Source: Ornithinibacillus contaminans (GTDB lineage Bacteria; Bacillota; Bacilli; Bacillales; Amphibacillaceae). From it: a stretch of DNA of 64,000 nucleotides. Both the position numbers and the translations under genes were made by a program. The first letter of the stretch is position 1. Every line of letters begins with the position of its first letter. Positions 37,781 through 47,037 of the stretch are shown piece after piece. The stretch covers positions 1 through 64,000 of the forward strand of contig NZ_LDPV02000031.1 in NCBI RefSeq assembly GCF_001038425.2, given 5' to 3'. Below the pieces are notes generated by a model, which worked only from the letters and a program-made list of their open reading frames with translations, ran no database searches and had not been told where the DNA came from.

Positions 37781-37815
37781 CAAAAAAAAAATACCTGCTC
37801 TAAAAGCAAGTATCG
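37781..37815 (-). terminator. Terminator of the small membrane protein gene
   Basis: On the minus strand ATACTTGCT pairs with AGCAGGTAT and is followed by ten T, immediately after the stop at 37816. Confidence 0.92.
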
Positions 37816-38010
37816 TTATGATAATGGCTGATTATGATCTTGTTTACTGATTTGCTCATGGTATTGATGTTCAAATTCTTTCTCTTGTTTTTTGGAGTGC
37901 TTATAAAATACATATAATGCGACAACTGCTCCAATTACAAAAATAGTAAGTGATATCGCTGCAGGTATGTACTCTGATTTATCCTCTGGAAAATACAAAA
38001 ATGGCATCAT
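37816..38010 (-). CDS. Small single-pass membrane protein
   Basis: 64 residues: a short N-terminus, one transmembrane helix (about 16-37), then a highly charged cytoplasmic tail (KHSKKQEKEFEHQYHEQ). AAGGACG lies upstream and a strong terminator follows directly, which supports it as a real monocistronic gene. Function unknown. It is divergent from kapB, in a place where B. subtilis carries kinB. Confidence 0.7.
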   Translation of the reverse strand: MMPFLYFPEDKSEYIPAAISLTIFVIGAVVALYVFYKHSKKQEKEFEHQYHEQISKQDHNQPLS

Positions 38011-38131
38011 ATTTCTTCACGTCCTTCTTTCCAATAAGTATACCAAATTATAATGGATTACTAAACCGTTCTATTTAAATGTTCGCCAATTTGTTAAAAA
38101 TTTGGCACAATGAAGAAGAGGGGGTTGGCTT

Positions 38132-38527
38132 ATGCATCTTTTTTCGATAGGTAATCTTGTGAAAACACCATACAAATCTGGCATCTATATTGGGGAAATT
38201 ATTGAAGACCGAAGCGATAAATTTCTCGTTAAAATCTTAGCAGTTGAAAAACATCCGATCCAAGGGGATTTGCATCACCCCAAGCAGGTTGACGGAGTCC
38301 TTTTTCACGAAAGGAAAGCATTAGCACAATATGAGAAAATTAATGTGTTAAAGGATATCGTTACACCCTATGAAGAAGATGCTATTCCCGACTATGGCGA
38401 GTCATTAAAACGTGCTGTCACCACATATCGCGAGCAATTACAACGTAAAGAAGGTGCCTATTATACACAGGCATTACATGCACTCGAAACAGTAGAAAAA
38501 AGCTATTATATTGGGCGCAATTACTAA
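38132..38527 (+). CDS. kapB: KapB, kinase-associated protein
   Basis: 131 residues. The beta-rich N-terminal half (GNLVKTPYKSGIYIGEI, KFLVKILAVEKHPIQGDLH, FHERKALAQYEK) and helical C-terminus (SLKRAVTTYREQLQ) match KapB. In B. subtilis KapB is required for the KinB branch of the sporulation phosphorelay and is cotranscribed with kinB. Here no kinB-like histidine kinase is adjacent. Despite the historic lipoprotein name, I see no lipobox. AGGGGG lies upstream of the ATG. Confidence 0.9.
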   Translation: MHLFSIGNLVKTPYKSGIYIGEIIEDRSDKFLVKILAVEKHPIQGDLHHPKQVDGVLFHERKALAQYEKINVLKDIVTPYEEDAIPDYGESLKRAVTTYREQLQRKEGAYYTQALHALETVEKSYYIGRNY

Positions 38528-38529
38528 AA

Positions 38530-38566
38530 TCAAAAAAATAAAGCCAGAGACATATGCTCTGGCTTA
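38530..38566. terminator. Terminator between kapB and ptsH
   Basis: Stem AAGCCAGAG (38541-38549) with CTCTGGCTT (38557-38565). The minus side continues into TTTATTTTTTTG; between convergent genes. Confidence 0.92.
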
Positions 38567-38569
38567 GCC

Positions 38570-38833
38570 TTACTCACCTAAATTTTCTTTAATAACGTCT
38601 GCAATTCCTTGGATTGCTTCTTCTTCGTCACTTCCAGTTGCTGTTACAGTAATCTCCGCACCTTTTGGAATACCTAGTGACATAACACCCATAATAGACT
38701 TTAAGTTAACGGTTTTATCATTGTATGTCATTTCTACTTCTGATTGATATTGACCCGCTTTATTTACTAATAGTGTTGCAGGGCGAGCATGCACACCTGT
38801 TTCTGCAGTAATCTTGAATGCTTGTTCTTTCAT
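38570..38833 (-). CDS. ptsH: Phosphocarrier protein HPr
   Basis: 87 residues. The enzyme I phosphorylation site His15 (GVHARPAT) and the HPr-kinase site Ser46 (NLKSIMGVMSLG) are both present, so it can serve in PTS sugar uptake and in CcpA-dependent catabolite repression. His15 rules out Crh. It stands alone, not followed by ptsI as in B. subtilis. A perfect 11-bp inverted repeat lies in its upstream region (38891-38924). Confidence 0.95.
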   Translation of the reverse strand: MKEQAFKITAETGVHARPATLLVNKAGQYQSEVEMTYNDKTVNLKSIMGVMSLGIPKGAEITVTATGSDEEEAIQGIADVIKENLGE

Positions 38834-38890
38834 AAACTATTCATCCTTCCAACGTAAGATTCGCTTGTACAAATTTTATGTACTTTCCTC

Positions 38891-38924
38891 TCAATTATTC
38901 AGTGATCAAATCGTGAATAATTGA
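38891..38924. promoter_or_regulatory. Inverted repeat between ptsH and deoD, possible operator
   Basis: TCAATTATTCA (38891-38901) and TGAATAATTGA (38914-38924) are perfect inverses around 12 bases. It lies in the divergent 214-base gap. Not followed by a T run, so an operator or 5'-UTR hairpin is more likely than a terminator. Confidence 0.55.
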
Positions 38925-39047
38925 ACTTACCTGTATTATATACAATTTCTTTTGGTAATGAAACTAAAAAGTGTAATTTTATTGTTTGTCTTTAGTGTAT
39001 GGTTGTGATAACTTTATTTCTAGTAAGCGTTTTAGGAGGAAAAAAAC

Positions 39048-39755
39048 ATGAGTGTACATATCGGTGCAAAACAAGGCGAAATTGCTGATAAAATTTTACT
39101 ACCAGGGGATCCATTACGAGCAAAATATATTGCCGAAACCTTCTTAGAGAATGTTACACAGTACAATCAGGTACGTGGTATGTATGGATTTACCGGGACT
39201 TATAAGGGTGAGCGCATTTCCGTTCAAGGTACTGGAATGGGAGTTCCCTCAATTTCTATTTATGTAAATGAATTAATCCAAAGCTATGACGTACAAAAAT
39301 TAATACGCGTTGGAACCTGTGGTGCCATCCAAAAAGATGTAAAGGTTAGAGATGTTATTTTAGCACAGGGATCAACAACTGATTCACAAGTAAATCGAAT
39401 GATTTTTAATGGAATTGATTATGCACCACTAGCTGATTTTGAATTACTAAGAACAGCTTATGAAGTAGGAACTGCAAAAGGCATGAATTTACGAGTTGGG
39501 AATGTCTTTACTAGTGATACATTCTATCGTGAAAATGCTGCTGAGATAAATGAATTATTAGCAAGATATAATGTCCTAGCAATTGAGATGGAAACGACAG
39601 CATTATATACACTTGCAGCGAAATCGAATCGCCAGGCACTGTCCGTTCTAACCGTTTCTGACCATATTATCACTGGAGAAGAAACAACTGCTGAAGAAAG
39701 ACAAACAACATTTAATGAAATGATGGAAATTGCTCTAGAAACGGCAATTAAATAG
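39048..39755 (+). CDS. deoD: Purine-nucleoside phosphorylase, DeoD type
   Basis: 235 residues of the hexameric PNP/UDP family. Phosphorolyses purine nucleosides for base salvage. Landmarks are the phosphate-binding [16 protein letters not shown] near residue 20, RVGTCGAIQ near 87 and the nucleoside-binding [12 protein letters not shown] near 180; catalytic Asp is in [16 protein letters not shown] lies upstream of the ATG. A terminator follows. Confidence 0.97.
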   Translation: MSVHIGAKQGEIADKILLPGDPLRAKYIAETFLENVTQYNQVRGMYGFTGTYKGERISVQGTGMGVPSISIYVNELIQSYDVQKLIRVGTCGAIQKDVKVRDVILAQGSTTDSQVNRMIFNGIDYAPLADFELLRTAYEVGTAKGMNLRVGNVFTSDTFYRENAAEINELLARYNVLAIEMETTALYTLAAKSNRQALSVLTVSDHIITGEETTAEERQTTFNEMMEIALETAIK

Positions 39756-39770
39756 TCCATTAAAAGCGTG

Positions 39771-39803
39771 AAACCAGCCTCCATTTAGTGGGGTTGGTTT
39801 TTT
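39771..39803 (+). terminator. deoD terminator
   Basis: AAACCAGCCTCCA pairs with TGGGGTTGGTTT and is followed by TTTTT. Confidence 0.9.
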
Positions 39804-39879
39804 TATTGTCACCCTTAACTTGCTTATGGTTGACAATTATTTTTCATCTTATTATTCTAAAGATAATGAGAGGAGTAAA

Positions 39880-40476
39880 ATGATGAAAAATATACGTCCT
39901 GTAGAAATAACAATCGGTGCATTATTTGTCTGTTTAATGGTGATTGGTGCCAACATTACAGTGTGGTTTCCTTTCCTTGCTGTACCAATTGGAGGCACAT
40001 CAGTTCCATTGTCTCTCCAAACATTTTTTGCTATTTTAGCTGGCCTTATGCTTGGAAAACGGTTAGGCAGCTTTGCCATGATTACCTATGTTCTAATTGG
40101 TGTCGTTGGTGTTCCAGTTTTTGCGGGGATGCATGGTGGACCGATGCAATTATTGACACCGACTGGTGGATTTATAATTTCGTTTGTTTTCACAGCATTT
40201 GTCGCTGGATGGGTTGCCGAACGTAAAACACTGCCTAATTTATCTCGTTACCTACTTGCCTCCATACTTGGGCTAGTTATAAATTTTGCCTTTGGTGTTA
40301 CTTTCATGTATGTTGCAATGAATGCTTGGCTTCATTTAGAAATTTCCTACTTAGCAGCATGGATTGGCATGGTACCATTTTTGGTAAAGGACTTTGCATT
40401 AGCATGTTTAGCTGCATTATTTACTGCTAGGGTAATCAATCGCCTACCAATGAAATGGAAAACGATAAACGCTTAA
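39880..40476 (+). CDS. bioY: Biotin ECF transporter substrate-binding protein
   Basis: 198 residues, about six membrane segments. PFLAVPIGGTSVPLSLQTFF (near residue 24) and LTPTGGFIISF (near 90) are the BioY signatures that form the biotin site. It corresponds to YuiG of B. subtilis, which also lies beside yuiD. The GAGAGGAG ribosome site precedes tandem ATGATG at 39880/39883; either could initiate. An ECF energising module is not in the window. Confidence 0.94.
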   Translation: MMKNIRPVEITIGALFVCLMVIGANITVWFPFLAVPIGGTSVPLSLQTFFAILAGLMLGKRLGSFAMITYVLIGVVGVPVFAGMHGGPMQLLTPTGGFIISFVFTAFVAGWVAERKTLPNLSRYLLASILGLVINFAFGVTFMYVAMNAWLHLEISYLAAWIGMVPFLVKDFALACLAALFTARVINRLPMKWKTINA

Positions 40477-40602
40477 GCGCATTTCCCACTTTCTTTTTGG
40501 ATAATAACGTTAAAATCATATTATATTTTCCTTCGGTTATGATAAAATAACGACATCATTAGGTTTTTCAATTTTGAAGACATAACGGAAAGGAATTGGC
40601 TA

Positions 40603-41076
40603 ATGCATTTAATTTCGAACTACCCTCTAACAGCAGCGCTCACCGCCATTATCTTTGCGCAAGTTGTTAAGATTCCGATTCGCCTGATTGCGACTCGTGA
40701 ATTCATGCCTGGTCTTGCGTTTAGTACTGGAGGGATGCCAAGTAGCCATTCTGCTGCCGTGACAGCACTGTCAACAGCAATTGGACTAACAGAAGGGTTT
40801 AGCTCCACACTATTTGCAGTGGCAGCAGTGTTCAGTATCATAACGATGTTTGATGCATCGGGGGTTAGAAGACATGCCGGTGAACAGGCGACCGTGCTTA
40901 ATCGACTAGTCAAAGATTTCCAAGTCCTCATCGACGGAGCTAAAAATTGGGAGAAAAAAGGGAACTATGAAAAACGAGAAGATTTAAAAGAGCTACTAGG
41001 TCACCAGCCAATAGAAGTTTTCTTTGGAGCCCTGACCGGCATTATTGTTGCCATCGTACTCTTTCAGTTATATTAA
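40603..41076 (+). CDS. yuiD: YuiD, acid phosphatase/haloperoxidase-related membrane protein (DUF212)
   Basis: 157 residues with N- and C-terminal membrane segments. GGMPSSHSAAVTAL near residue 43 is the conserved motif of the DUF212 family, which resembles part of the acid phosphatase/vanadium haloperoxidase motif (PSGHS); RRHAGEQATVLN follows near 88. The biochemical role is not established. GGAAAGGA lies upstream of the ATG. It ends at palindromic element B. Confidence 0.92.
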   Translation: MHLISNYPLTAALTAIIFAQVVKIPIRLIATREFMPGLAFSTGGMPSSHSAAVTALSTAIGLTEGFSSTLFAVAAVFSIITMFDASGVRRHAGEQATVLNRLVKDFQVLIDGAKNWEKKGNYEKREDLKELLGHQPIEVFFGALTGIIVAIVLFQLY

Positions 41077-41197
41077 GAGGCTGGACAAAAGGTATTCCAA
41101 GATAAAATTTGAACGTCGTGCACAATATCCACTTCGAATATTAGTGCACGACGTTCGTGTTTAATTCATAATTATATTTCTTTTTTCCAGCCTCTTA
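41074..41197. repeat. Palindromic dispersed element, copy B
   Basis: Terminal repeats TAAGAGGCTGGA and TCCAGCCTCTTA enclose AAGATAAAATTTGAACG and an inner perfect 13-bp repeat GAACGTCGTGCAC/GTGCACGACGTTC. Same architecture as copies A, C and D with diverged ends. It lies between the convergent yuiD and yuiC genes. Confidence 0.85.
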
Positions 41198-41201
41198 TTC
41201 A

Positions 41202-41894
41202 TTAACTTTTATTTATTTGTTCTCGAAATACCTGTAATGCTTTATTTTCATTAAGATTATTCAAAACCTCTTCAGATAAAGTCCCTTTTCCCTTTTCCAG
41301 GATGTAAACCTCAACTTCACGTTTACCCCATTTGCTGTAAACTTCGTCAACTGTATCAAAGTATAGATCTATTTTATGATCATTGATAGCGCTACCTTTA
41401 TCAGCAACTACACCAAATCCATAATCAGGTATCCATAAAATGGTACCAATCGGAAAAACATCTAAATCTGCTGCTATGGTTGAATATAAATCACGTTTTA
41501 CCTTCACACCGGAATACGTGAGACCATATTGTGGATGATCTGGTGTTTTGCCTGTTGATTCCACACCAGCCGTGTAGCCTGTAGCGATAACAGTAGCAGT
41601 TGGGTAATTTTCAATTTCCATTGCCTCTTCTACTGATTTTGGCCCTTCAATATGTTCACTGGATATATAGTGTTGCTGTTGTTTACTATACAATAAATCC
41701 TTTTCCTTCAAAGCTATCTTTCTATGTTCTGCGGGGTGAAACGTATATTCCCGCGAAGAAGCAACATGATCCTGCTCAAATCGTACTGCAATGTCAGCGT
41801 ACGTGACATTAGAAATACTGGAAATAGTCGTCCAGAATGCTAATATGAACAGAATGGACATGCCCATTCTTCTTATAATTTTACTGATTTTCAA
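41202..41894 (-). CDS. yuiC: YuiC, 3D-domain exported protein
   Basis: 230 residues. An N-terminal hydrophobic segment (about 9-32) exports the protein. The C-terminal 3D domain (named for three Asp) is the RpfB/MltA-like double-psi barrel: [18 protein letters not shown], then [20 protein letters not shown] and IDLYFDT. Relatives are lytic transglycosylases or stationary-phase muralytic proteins, so peptidoglycan turnover is inferred. TTG at 41894 is chosen because GAGAGGTG precedes it by six bases; ATGs upstream have no ribosome site. Followed (upstream in the transcript) by yuiB. Confidence 0.9.
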   Translation of the reverse strand: MKISKIIRRMGMSILFILAFWTTISSISNVTYADIAVRFEQDHVASSREYTFHPAEHRKIALKEKDLLYSKQQQHYISSEHIEGPKSVEEAMEIENYPTATVIATGYTAGVESTGKTPDHPQYGLTYSGVKVKRDLYSTIAADLDVFPIGTILWIPDYGFGVVADKGSAINDHKIDLYFDTVDEVYSKWGKREVEVYILEKGKGTLSEEVLNNLNENKALQVFREQINKS

Positions 41895-41980
41895 TAATAA
41901 CACCTCTCTGGATGTCATCATTTCCAATCTAGTAAGATTTTATTCATGTTGAATAAGGAATGGATTTAGCTAGAATACTA

Positions 41981-42292
41981 TTAGAACATCTGATAACCAT
42001 TTTTCCGTAAAAATTTTATGACAACTCCTGATACAATCGTACCTACAAATCCTGCTGATAAAATAACAATATCAGCTGGCGTTATCGACAATAATTCAGA
42101 AAATCCCTTTGAAAACGAAGCTCCTGGAGCTTTAAAATAATCTCCAATCGCGATTTTATCGACAATAAATAAGACAATAAATGGATAAATAAAGGCCATT
42201 AACCATGTTCTTCTAAGTAACATATTTAAAATAAAGGCGATTCCAAAAAAAATCACAAAAAACAATACGATGGAAACGACGAATTGTATCAA
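41981..42292 (-). CDS. yuiB: YuiB-like small membrane protein
   Basis: 103 residues with three predicted membrane segments (about 3-24, 30-47 and 71-92). It begins at TTG with AGAGGGG upstream. The position between yuiC and yumB matches YuiB of B. subtilis. Function unknown. Confidence 0.87.
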   Translation of the reverse strand: MIQFVVSIVLFFVIFFGIAFILNMLLRRTWLMAFIYPFIVLFIVDKIAIGDYFKAPGASFSKGFSELLSITPADIVILSAGFVGTIVSGVVIKFLRKNGYQMF

Positions 42293-42350
42293 ATTTATTC
42301 CCCTCTTCTTTTACACAATCATTCAAACACAATTTTATATTCAATTCATA

Positions 42351-42386
42351 AAAAAAGCAAAGACGAGTTCCTCATCTTTGCTTTGT
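42351..42386 (-). terminator. yumB terminator
   Basis: On the minus strand AAAGCAAAGATGAG pairs with CTCGTCTTTGCTTT and is followed by TTT, about 30 bases after the yumB stop. Confidence 0.92.
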
Positions 42387-42414
42387 CATCTTCTTTTATT
42401 TACTTGTATACAAA

Positions 42415-43629
42415 TTAATAAAAGAAATTAAATTTACCTTTTTTCAGAACTAAGCCGATTCCGCCTAGTTTTAATAGATAACGATTATCACTCATTTTCT
42501 TCATGAAAGTAGCTTTCCAACCGAATAGCTTCTTGTCACCGAAGACAACACCCATACCATCAGTATGGCCAAGTGAAGCAAGTGTACCTTGTGAATTGTA
42601 TTCGAAACCTTCTAGCTCGCTATGCCCTTTTACAAGTGCAACAATATTATGTGCAACTGTTGCAGATTGTTGAATAGCGATTTGTGCTGTTGGAGGGTAA
42701 GGACGTTCACCATTCATAATTAGTGCACAATCTCCAATTACAAACACGTTATCATAATCAGGTGCACGCATATCGCTACGCACTTGAATTTTTCCACGAT
42801 TTGTTTCAAATCCTGACTTTTCAACGATGGAGTTAGCTTTTACACCTGCAGCCCAAACTGTTGTTAAGGTCGGGATTTCAACTAGCTTACCATCTTTTTC
42901 GTAGACAACTCCATCAGGTTTACTTTCCTTAAGCAATGCACCAGTAATGAATTCTACGCCACGAGCTTCTAATGAATTCATTGCGTATTCCACTAATTCA
43001 GGATCAAATCCTGGTAATACAGTTGGAGCACCTTCTAAGTTAATGATTCGCACTTGAGACTTATCAATATCATATTCCTTACATAATTCCGGAATACGGT
43101 TTGCTAATTCTCCAACGAATTCGATACCTGTGAATCCGCCTCCACCTACAACAATATTAAGTCGCGCAGGGTTCTTTTCTTTTTCATTATGATATTGTGC
43201 AAAGTTGTAATCTAAATGTTCTCTAATAAGACGAGATGTATTAATATCATTAATCATGAATGCATTTTCTTCTAATCCAGGAATACCAAATGTTGCTGGT
43301 TCGAACCCTAGTCCAATAACTAGATAGTCATAGTCTAATTCGCCATTTTCAAGTTTAACTTTCTTTTCTTCTGGCTTAATCTCAACAACCGCATCCTGTA
43401 CAAAGTTAACTTTATGTGGATTCACAACATCTTTAATTGCGACTCTAGCTTGATCCTGATGAACAGTTCCAGCTGAAACCTCATGTAACCAAGTAGTTTG
43501 ATAATGGTAGTCATTCTTATTCACTAGTGTAATATTTGCTTCATTTGAACCTAATGACTTCTGTAGCTTGACAGTTGTCATCATTCCCCCATAACCAGCA
43601 CCTAAAACAACAATGTTAGGCTTTTTCAT
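42415..43629 (-). CDS. yumB: Type II NADH dehydrogenase (NDH-2, YumB-like)
   Basis: 404 residues of the two-dinucleotide-binding flavoprotein family. FAD is bound at [12 protein letters not shown] (residues 5-16) and NADH at [12 protein letters not shown] (about 163). The [11 protein letters not shown] region near 350 and the C-terminal amphipathic, Lys/Leu-rich end fit membrane attachment. It passes electrons from NADH to menaquinone, the product of the men genes in this window. A Rex/Fnr-like palindrome lies 44 bases upstream of the start. Confidence 0.93.
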   Translation of the reverse strand: MKKPNIVVLGAGYGGMMTTVKLQKSLGSNEANITLVNKNDYHYQTTWLHEVSAGTVHQDQARVAIKDVVNPHKVNFVQDAVVEIKPEEKKVKLENGELDYDYLVIGLGFEPATFGIPGLEENAFMINDINTSRLIREHLDYNFAQYHNEKEKNPARLNIVVGGGGFTGIEFVGELANRIPELCKEYDIDKSQVRIINLEGAPTVLPGFDPELVEYAMNSLEARGVEFITGALLKESKPDGVVYEKDGKLVEIPTLTTVWAAGVKANSIVEKSGFETNRGKIQVRSDMRAPDYDNVFVIGDCALIMNGERPYPPTAQIAIQQSATVAHNIVALVKGHSELEGFEYNSQGTLASLGHTDGMGVVFGDKKLFGWKATFMKKMSDNRYLLKLGGIGLVLKKGKFNFFY

Positions 43630-43672
43630 TCATAATCACATCCATTTATTTGTTTTTTATTACTTTTGAGTA

Positions 43673-43688
43673 TGTGACAACTTTCACG
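43673..43688. promoter_or_regulatory. Rex/Fnr-like palindrome upstream of yumB
   Basis: TGTGACAACTTTCACG matches TGTGA-N6-TCACA except for the last base. It overlaps a TTGTCA on the minus strand that could be the yumB -35. A second inverted half (TTGTCACATA, 43723-43732) is a perfect complement of TATGTGACAA at 43671-43680. Confidence 0.5.
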
Positions 43689-43902
43689 TATGAATACAAA
43701 AAAAGAGATAAAGCCAACATGGCTTGTCACATATTCGTAATATATTATCCAACCTATATGATAGACCTTTTAGTAATTATTTTCAACCCTAAAAACAATT
43801 TTTCAACTCTTCCTAAATACTTGAAGACAAAGGAATTACAAACAATAGGGTTTTATGGTACGATGTTAGTGGAATTTTGAATTGCTAAAGGAGGTAGTTA
43901 AT

Positions 43903-44889
43903 GTGTCGGAAAAGCTATATGATGTCACGATTATTGGCGCTGGTCCAGTTGGATTATTTACCGCCTTCTATGGTGGAATGCGTCAAGCTAGTGTTAAAAT
44001 AATTGAAAGTTTACCACATACTGGTGGGCAATTATCTGCCCTATATCCAGAAAAATATATATATGATATTGCAGGATTTCCTAAGGTACGTGCACAGGAG
44101 CTAGTGGATAATTTAGAGAAACAAGCTAGTATGTTCGATCCAACCATTGTTCTTGGTCAATCCATTGAACAGGTGGAACGATTAGAAGATGACTCGTTCC
44201 AGTTAACGTCAAACACTGGAGAGGTTCATTACACGAAGACGATGATTATTACTGCTGGTAATGGAGCCTTCCAACCTCGCCGTCTCAACATTAATAACTC
44301 TGAGGAGTTTGAAGGTGTTAATTTACACTACTATGTGAAGGACATGAATCAATTTAAGGATAAAAAGGTTGCCATTTTAGGTGGAGGAGATTCAGCGGTT
44401 GATTGGGCACTTATGCTGGAGCCAATCGCGGAAAAAGTTTCGCTTGTACATCGCCGAGATGAATTCCGTGCGCACGAGCATAGTGTAGAGCAACTAAAGA
44501 ATTCAAGTGTAGATGTTATAACACCGTTTACCCCAACTGAAATTGTAGCAACAAATACAATTGACGAAGTACTGCTTGAAGAAGTCAAAGGGGAACGAAA
44601 AATCACATTAGAGGTTGATGATGTAATTTGTAACTATGGCTTCATCTCTACATTAGGTCCGATAAAAGACTGGGGACTTGAAATCGAAAAAAATAGTATC
44701 GTTGTGAATACGAAAATGGAAACCAACATTCCTGGTATTTATGCTGCTGGAGATATTTGTACATATCCTGGTAAGGTGAAATTAATTGCTACAGGATTTG
44801 GCGAAGGGCCAACTGCTATCAATAATGCTAAACAATATATTGATCCAAAAGCCCGTGTACAACCTAAACATTCAACTAGTATGTTTTAA
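43903..44889 (+). CDS. yumC: Ferredoxin/flavodoxin-NADP+ reductase, YumC type
   Basis: 328 residues of the thioredoxin-reductase-like FNR class. FAD is bound at [14 protein letters not shown] near residue 9 and NADPH at [14 protein letters not shown] near 155. The redox-active CxxC of thioredoxin reductase is absent, as expected for this class. GTG at 43903 follows AAAGGAGG at good spacing; the in-frame codon at 43882 precedes the ribosome site. It supplies reduced ferredoxin or flavodoxin from NADPH. Divergent from yumB as in B. subtilis. Confidence 0.95.
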   Translation: MSEKLYDVTIIGAGPVGLFTAFYGGMRQASVKIIESLPHTGGQLSALYPEKYIYDIAGFPKVRAQELVDNLEKQASMFDPTIVLGQSIEQVERLEDDSFQLTSNTGEVHYTKTMIITAGNGAFQPRRLNINNSEEFEGVNLHYYVKDMNQFKDKKVAILGGGDSAVDWALMLEPIAEKVSLVHRRDEFRAHEHSVEQLKNSSVDVITPFTPTEIVATNTIDEVLLEEVKGERKITLEVDDVICNYGFISTLGPIKDWGLEIEKNSIVVNTKMETNIPGIYAAGDICTYPGKVKLIATGFGEGPTAINNAKQYIDPKARVQPKHSTSMF

Positions 44890-44894
44890 AATAT

Positions 44895-44934
44895 AAAAGC
44901 TAGAATACGGCTTACGTATTCTAGCTTTTTTTTA
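44895..44934. terminator. Terminator between yumC and yutM
   Basis: Perfect 15-bp stem (44895-44909 with 44915-44929) followed by a T run, between convergent genes; it overlaps the yutM stop region. Confidence 0.94.
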
Positions 44935-45288
44935 ACATTCGCCTGGTGTTCCTTCTCTGTCTTTTGCGCGGAAGGACGAGCCACAGCCACAGGATACAAT
45001 TGCGTTCGGATTATCGATACTGAATCCGCCACCCATCATATTCTGCTTGAAATCTATTTTAGTCCCCTCAATGATTGGAATATCCTGTTTAAATATAACC
45101 ACCGGGACACCATTAATATCTTCTATTAAATCTAATTCTTCATTAACTTCTTCATCAAATCCGAGTGAATAAGATAATCCGCTGCAGCCGCCACCTTTTA
45201 CCCCAAAACGCAGACGCGCATTTTCAGATTCGTCCTTCATCATATCCTTGATTTGAAGACTTGCACTATCTGTTAGCGAAATAACCAT
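44932..45288 (-). CDS. yutM: A-type iron-sulfur carrier (YutM/IscA family)
   Basis: 118 residues of the HesB/IscA family. The three cluster ligands are present: one Cys in GGGCSGLSY (near residue 35) and two in SCGCGSSF (near 99-101). It is thought to pass Fe-S clusters to target enzymes. The neighbours yuzD and yutI, and the suf genes at the window end, complete a set of Fe-S assembly functions. Confidence 0.94.
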   Translation of the reverse strand: MVISLTDSASLQIKDMMKDESENARLRFGVKGGGCSGLSYSLGFDEEVNEELDLIEDINGVPVVIFKQDIPIIEGTKIDFKQNMMGGGFSIDNPNAIVSCGCGSSFRAKDREGTPGEC

Positions 45289-45368
45289 CTTAATTCCTCC
45301 CTAAAAGATTGCTTATCCTTATTATAAGGACACTAGCATATGCTTTTCAAATAAAATGTTTTACTAAG

Positions 45369-46223
45369 TTAAAGAAAATAATAACTTCCGGTTGCAATAA
45401 CTTCTGCTCCACCCGTCATCCAAACAAAACCATCATCATCCCACTTAATTTCTAAATCTCCCCCCTGCAAATGAACCGTAATGGGCTTTCCATTTGATGC
45501 AAAACCATTTAAGATTGCCGCCACTGCTGCAGCGCATGCCCCAGTTCCGCAAGCTTGAGTCACACCAGAACCTCTTTCCCACACACGAAAATTAAGTTCT
45601 GTCTCATTTACTACTTCCACAAATTCAACATTCACTCCTTCTGGAAATCGAGAATCTTGTTCAATGATTTCGCCCAATTCATATAAAGGAGCTGTTGTAA
45701 TGTCATCCACGAAAAAGACAGCATGAGGGTTTCCCATGGATACAGCTGTTAGTCTTAATTCTCGATTGGCAACGTCAAATGGCTTACTTACTATGCTCTC
45801 CCGTTCTTCACCACGCATTGGAATAAGCGAACGCTTAAGACGTGGCTTACCCATATTGACTGTGATTTCTGTAACAGAGCCACCATTCGTTTGAACAGTT
45901 GCATCCACAATTCCGGCCTTCGTTTCGATTTGAAAGTCACGCGATTTTACAAGTCCTTGTTCAAAAGCGTATTTAGCCGTACAGCGGAGGCCATTCCCAC
46001 AGGTGTTCCCTTCTGAGCCATCCTTATTAAATATTCGCATGCCTACTGCAGCTACCGTACTAGGGTGAATCAAAATTAACCCATCTGATCCGATGCCCGT
46101 ATTCACATTGGAAATTTCCCTAGCGATGGCTGGTAAACGTTTTTCTTCTATTTCAAATTGGAATAAATCAACATAAATATAATTATTGCCTAAGCCATGC
46201 ATCTTTACAAAAGGTATTTCCAT
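45369..46223 (-). CDS. dapF: Diaminopimelate epimerase
   Basis: 284 residues. Converts LL- to meso-diaminopimelate for lysine and peptidoglycan synthesis without a cofactor. The two catalytic cysteines are in EGNTCGNGLRC (near residue 75) and ACGTGACAAA (near 225). The N-terminal KMHGLGNNYIYVD is the family signature. GAGG precedes the ATG and the ribosome site overlaps the end of yuzD, so the genes form a unit. Confidence 0.97.
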   Translation of the reverse strand: MEIPFVKMHGLGNNYIYVDLFQFEIEEKRLPAIAREISNVNTGIGSDGLILIHPSTVAAVGMRIFNKDGSEGNTCGNGLRCTAKYAFEQGLVKSRDFQIETKAGIVDATVQTNGGSVTEITVNMGKPRLKRSLIPMRGEERESIVSKPFDVANRELRLTAVSMGNPHAVFFVDDITTAPLYELGEIIEQDSRFPEGVNVEFVEVVNETELNFRVWERGSGVTQACGTGACAAAVAAILNGFASNGKPITVHLQGGDLEIKWDDDGFVWMTGGAEVIATGSYYFL

Positions 46224-46232
46224 TTAACAGCC

Positions 46233-46571
46233 TCATTTCATTTGTTCTAATAATGGTACATGATAATTGGTAAGCTCCGCATAAATATCTTTTAATCTTG
46301 GAATTCCTTCTGCAACCATTTCATCATTTACAAAAACAATGGGATAAAACATATCTTCTTCCACCATTTTTTCAATAAAATCACGATGTTTTTTCAATTC
46401 CTGTGATTCATTTATATCAACATATTCATATTCAAGTTGGTCTACCTCATACTTTCTTGCAATAGCAGCCTGCAACCATTCATACGTATCCTTAGAACTC
46501 GGAGCACCGACACAGCTTGCACAAATCTGTTCAGCACCATATACTGTGATAATCACTTTATCCTTATCCAA
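46233..46571 (-). CDS. yuzD: YuzD, DUF1462 thioredoxin-like protein
   Basis: 112 residues. AEQICASCVGAPSSKDT (about 14-30) carries a CxxC pair, and the pattern of strands suggests a thioredoxin-like fold; FVNDEMVAEGIPRL follows. A disulfide or metal role is inferred from the CASC motif. TTG start with GGAGG upstream. It precedes dapF by 9 bases. Confidence 0.9.
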   Translation of the reverse strand: MDKDKVIITVYGAEQICASCVGAPSSKDTYEWLQAAIARKYEVDQLEYEYVDINESQELKKHRDFIEKMVEEDMFYPIVFVNDEMVAEGIPRLKDIYAELTNYHVPLLEQMK

Positions 46572-46731
46572 TTCACAACCTCCGATTCCGAAATTTTCTT
46601 ATAGTTTCTTTTATTTTACAAAAACTTTAACTAAAGATAAAATAATAATGATTATTAGTAGCTATGAATTTAACAATAGATTTTTTACCGAATTACCTTT
46701 ATAATATAGATAGGAAAGGAGAAGATGGATA

Positions 46732-46956
46732 ATGCGTGAACAAGTACAGGAAGTTTTAAATAAATTACGCCCATTCTTACTTCGAGACGGTGGAGATGTG
46801 GAGTTAATTGATGTTGATGATAATGGCATTGTACTTCTTCGTCTCATGGGTGCATGTGGAAACTGCCCAAGCTCAACAATTACATTAAAAGCTGGTATCG
46901 AGCGTGCATTAATGGCTGAAGTACCAGGCGTTAAGGAAATTGAACAAGTATTTTAA
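46732..46956 (+). CDS. yutI: NifU-like Fe-S scaffold/carrier (YutI)
   Basis: 74 residues, a stand-alone NifU C-terminal domain. [17 protein letters not shown] and [18 protein letters not shown] carry the conserved CxxC (near residues 43-46) that holds a 4Fe-4S cluster. AAAGGAG lies upstream. Divergent from yuzD. A terminator follows at 46969. Confidence 0.95.
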   Translation: MREQVQEVLNKLRPFLLRDGGDVELIDVDDNGIVLLRLMGACGNCPSSTITLKAGIERALMAEVPGVKEIEQVF

Positions 46957-46968
46957 TTTAAAATAGCA

Positions 46969-47001
46969 AAAAGCAGACAACTTGATTTGTCTGCTTTTTT
47001 T
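46969..47001. terminator. Terminator between yutI and yutH
   Basis: Stem AAAAGCAGACAA (46969-46980) with TTGTCTGCTTTT (46987-46998), T run on the plus side; between convergent genes. Confidence 0.94.
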
Positions 47002-47037
47002 ATGGAATACTCAAATCAATACATTAGGTAACTCCCT

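Noticed and set aside
43650-43880. 76-codon plus-strand frame before yumC
   Set aside because: It covers the divergent promoter region, has no ribosome site and no family resemblance.
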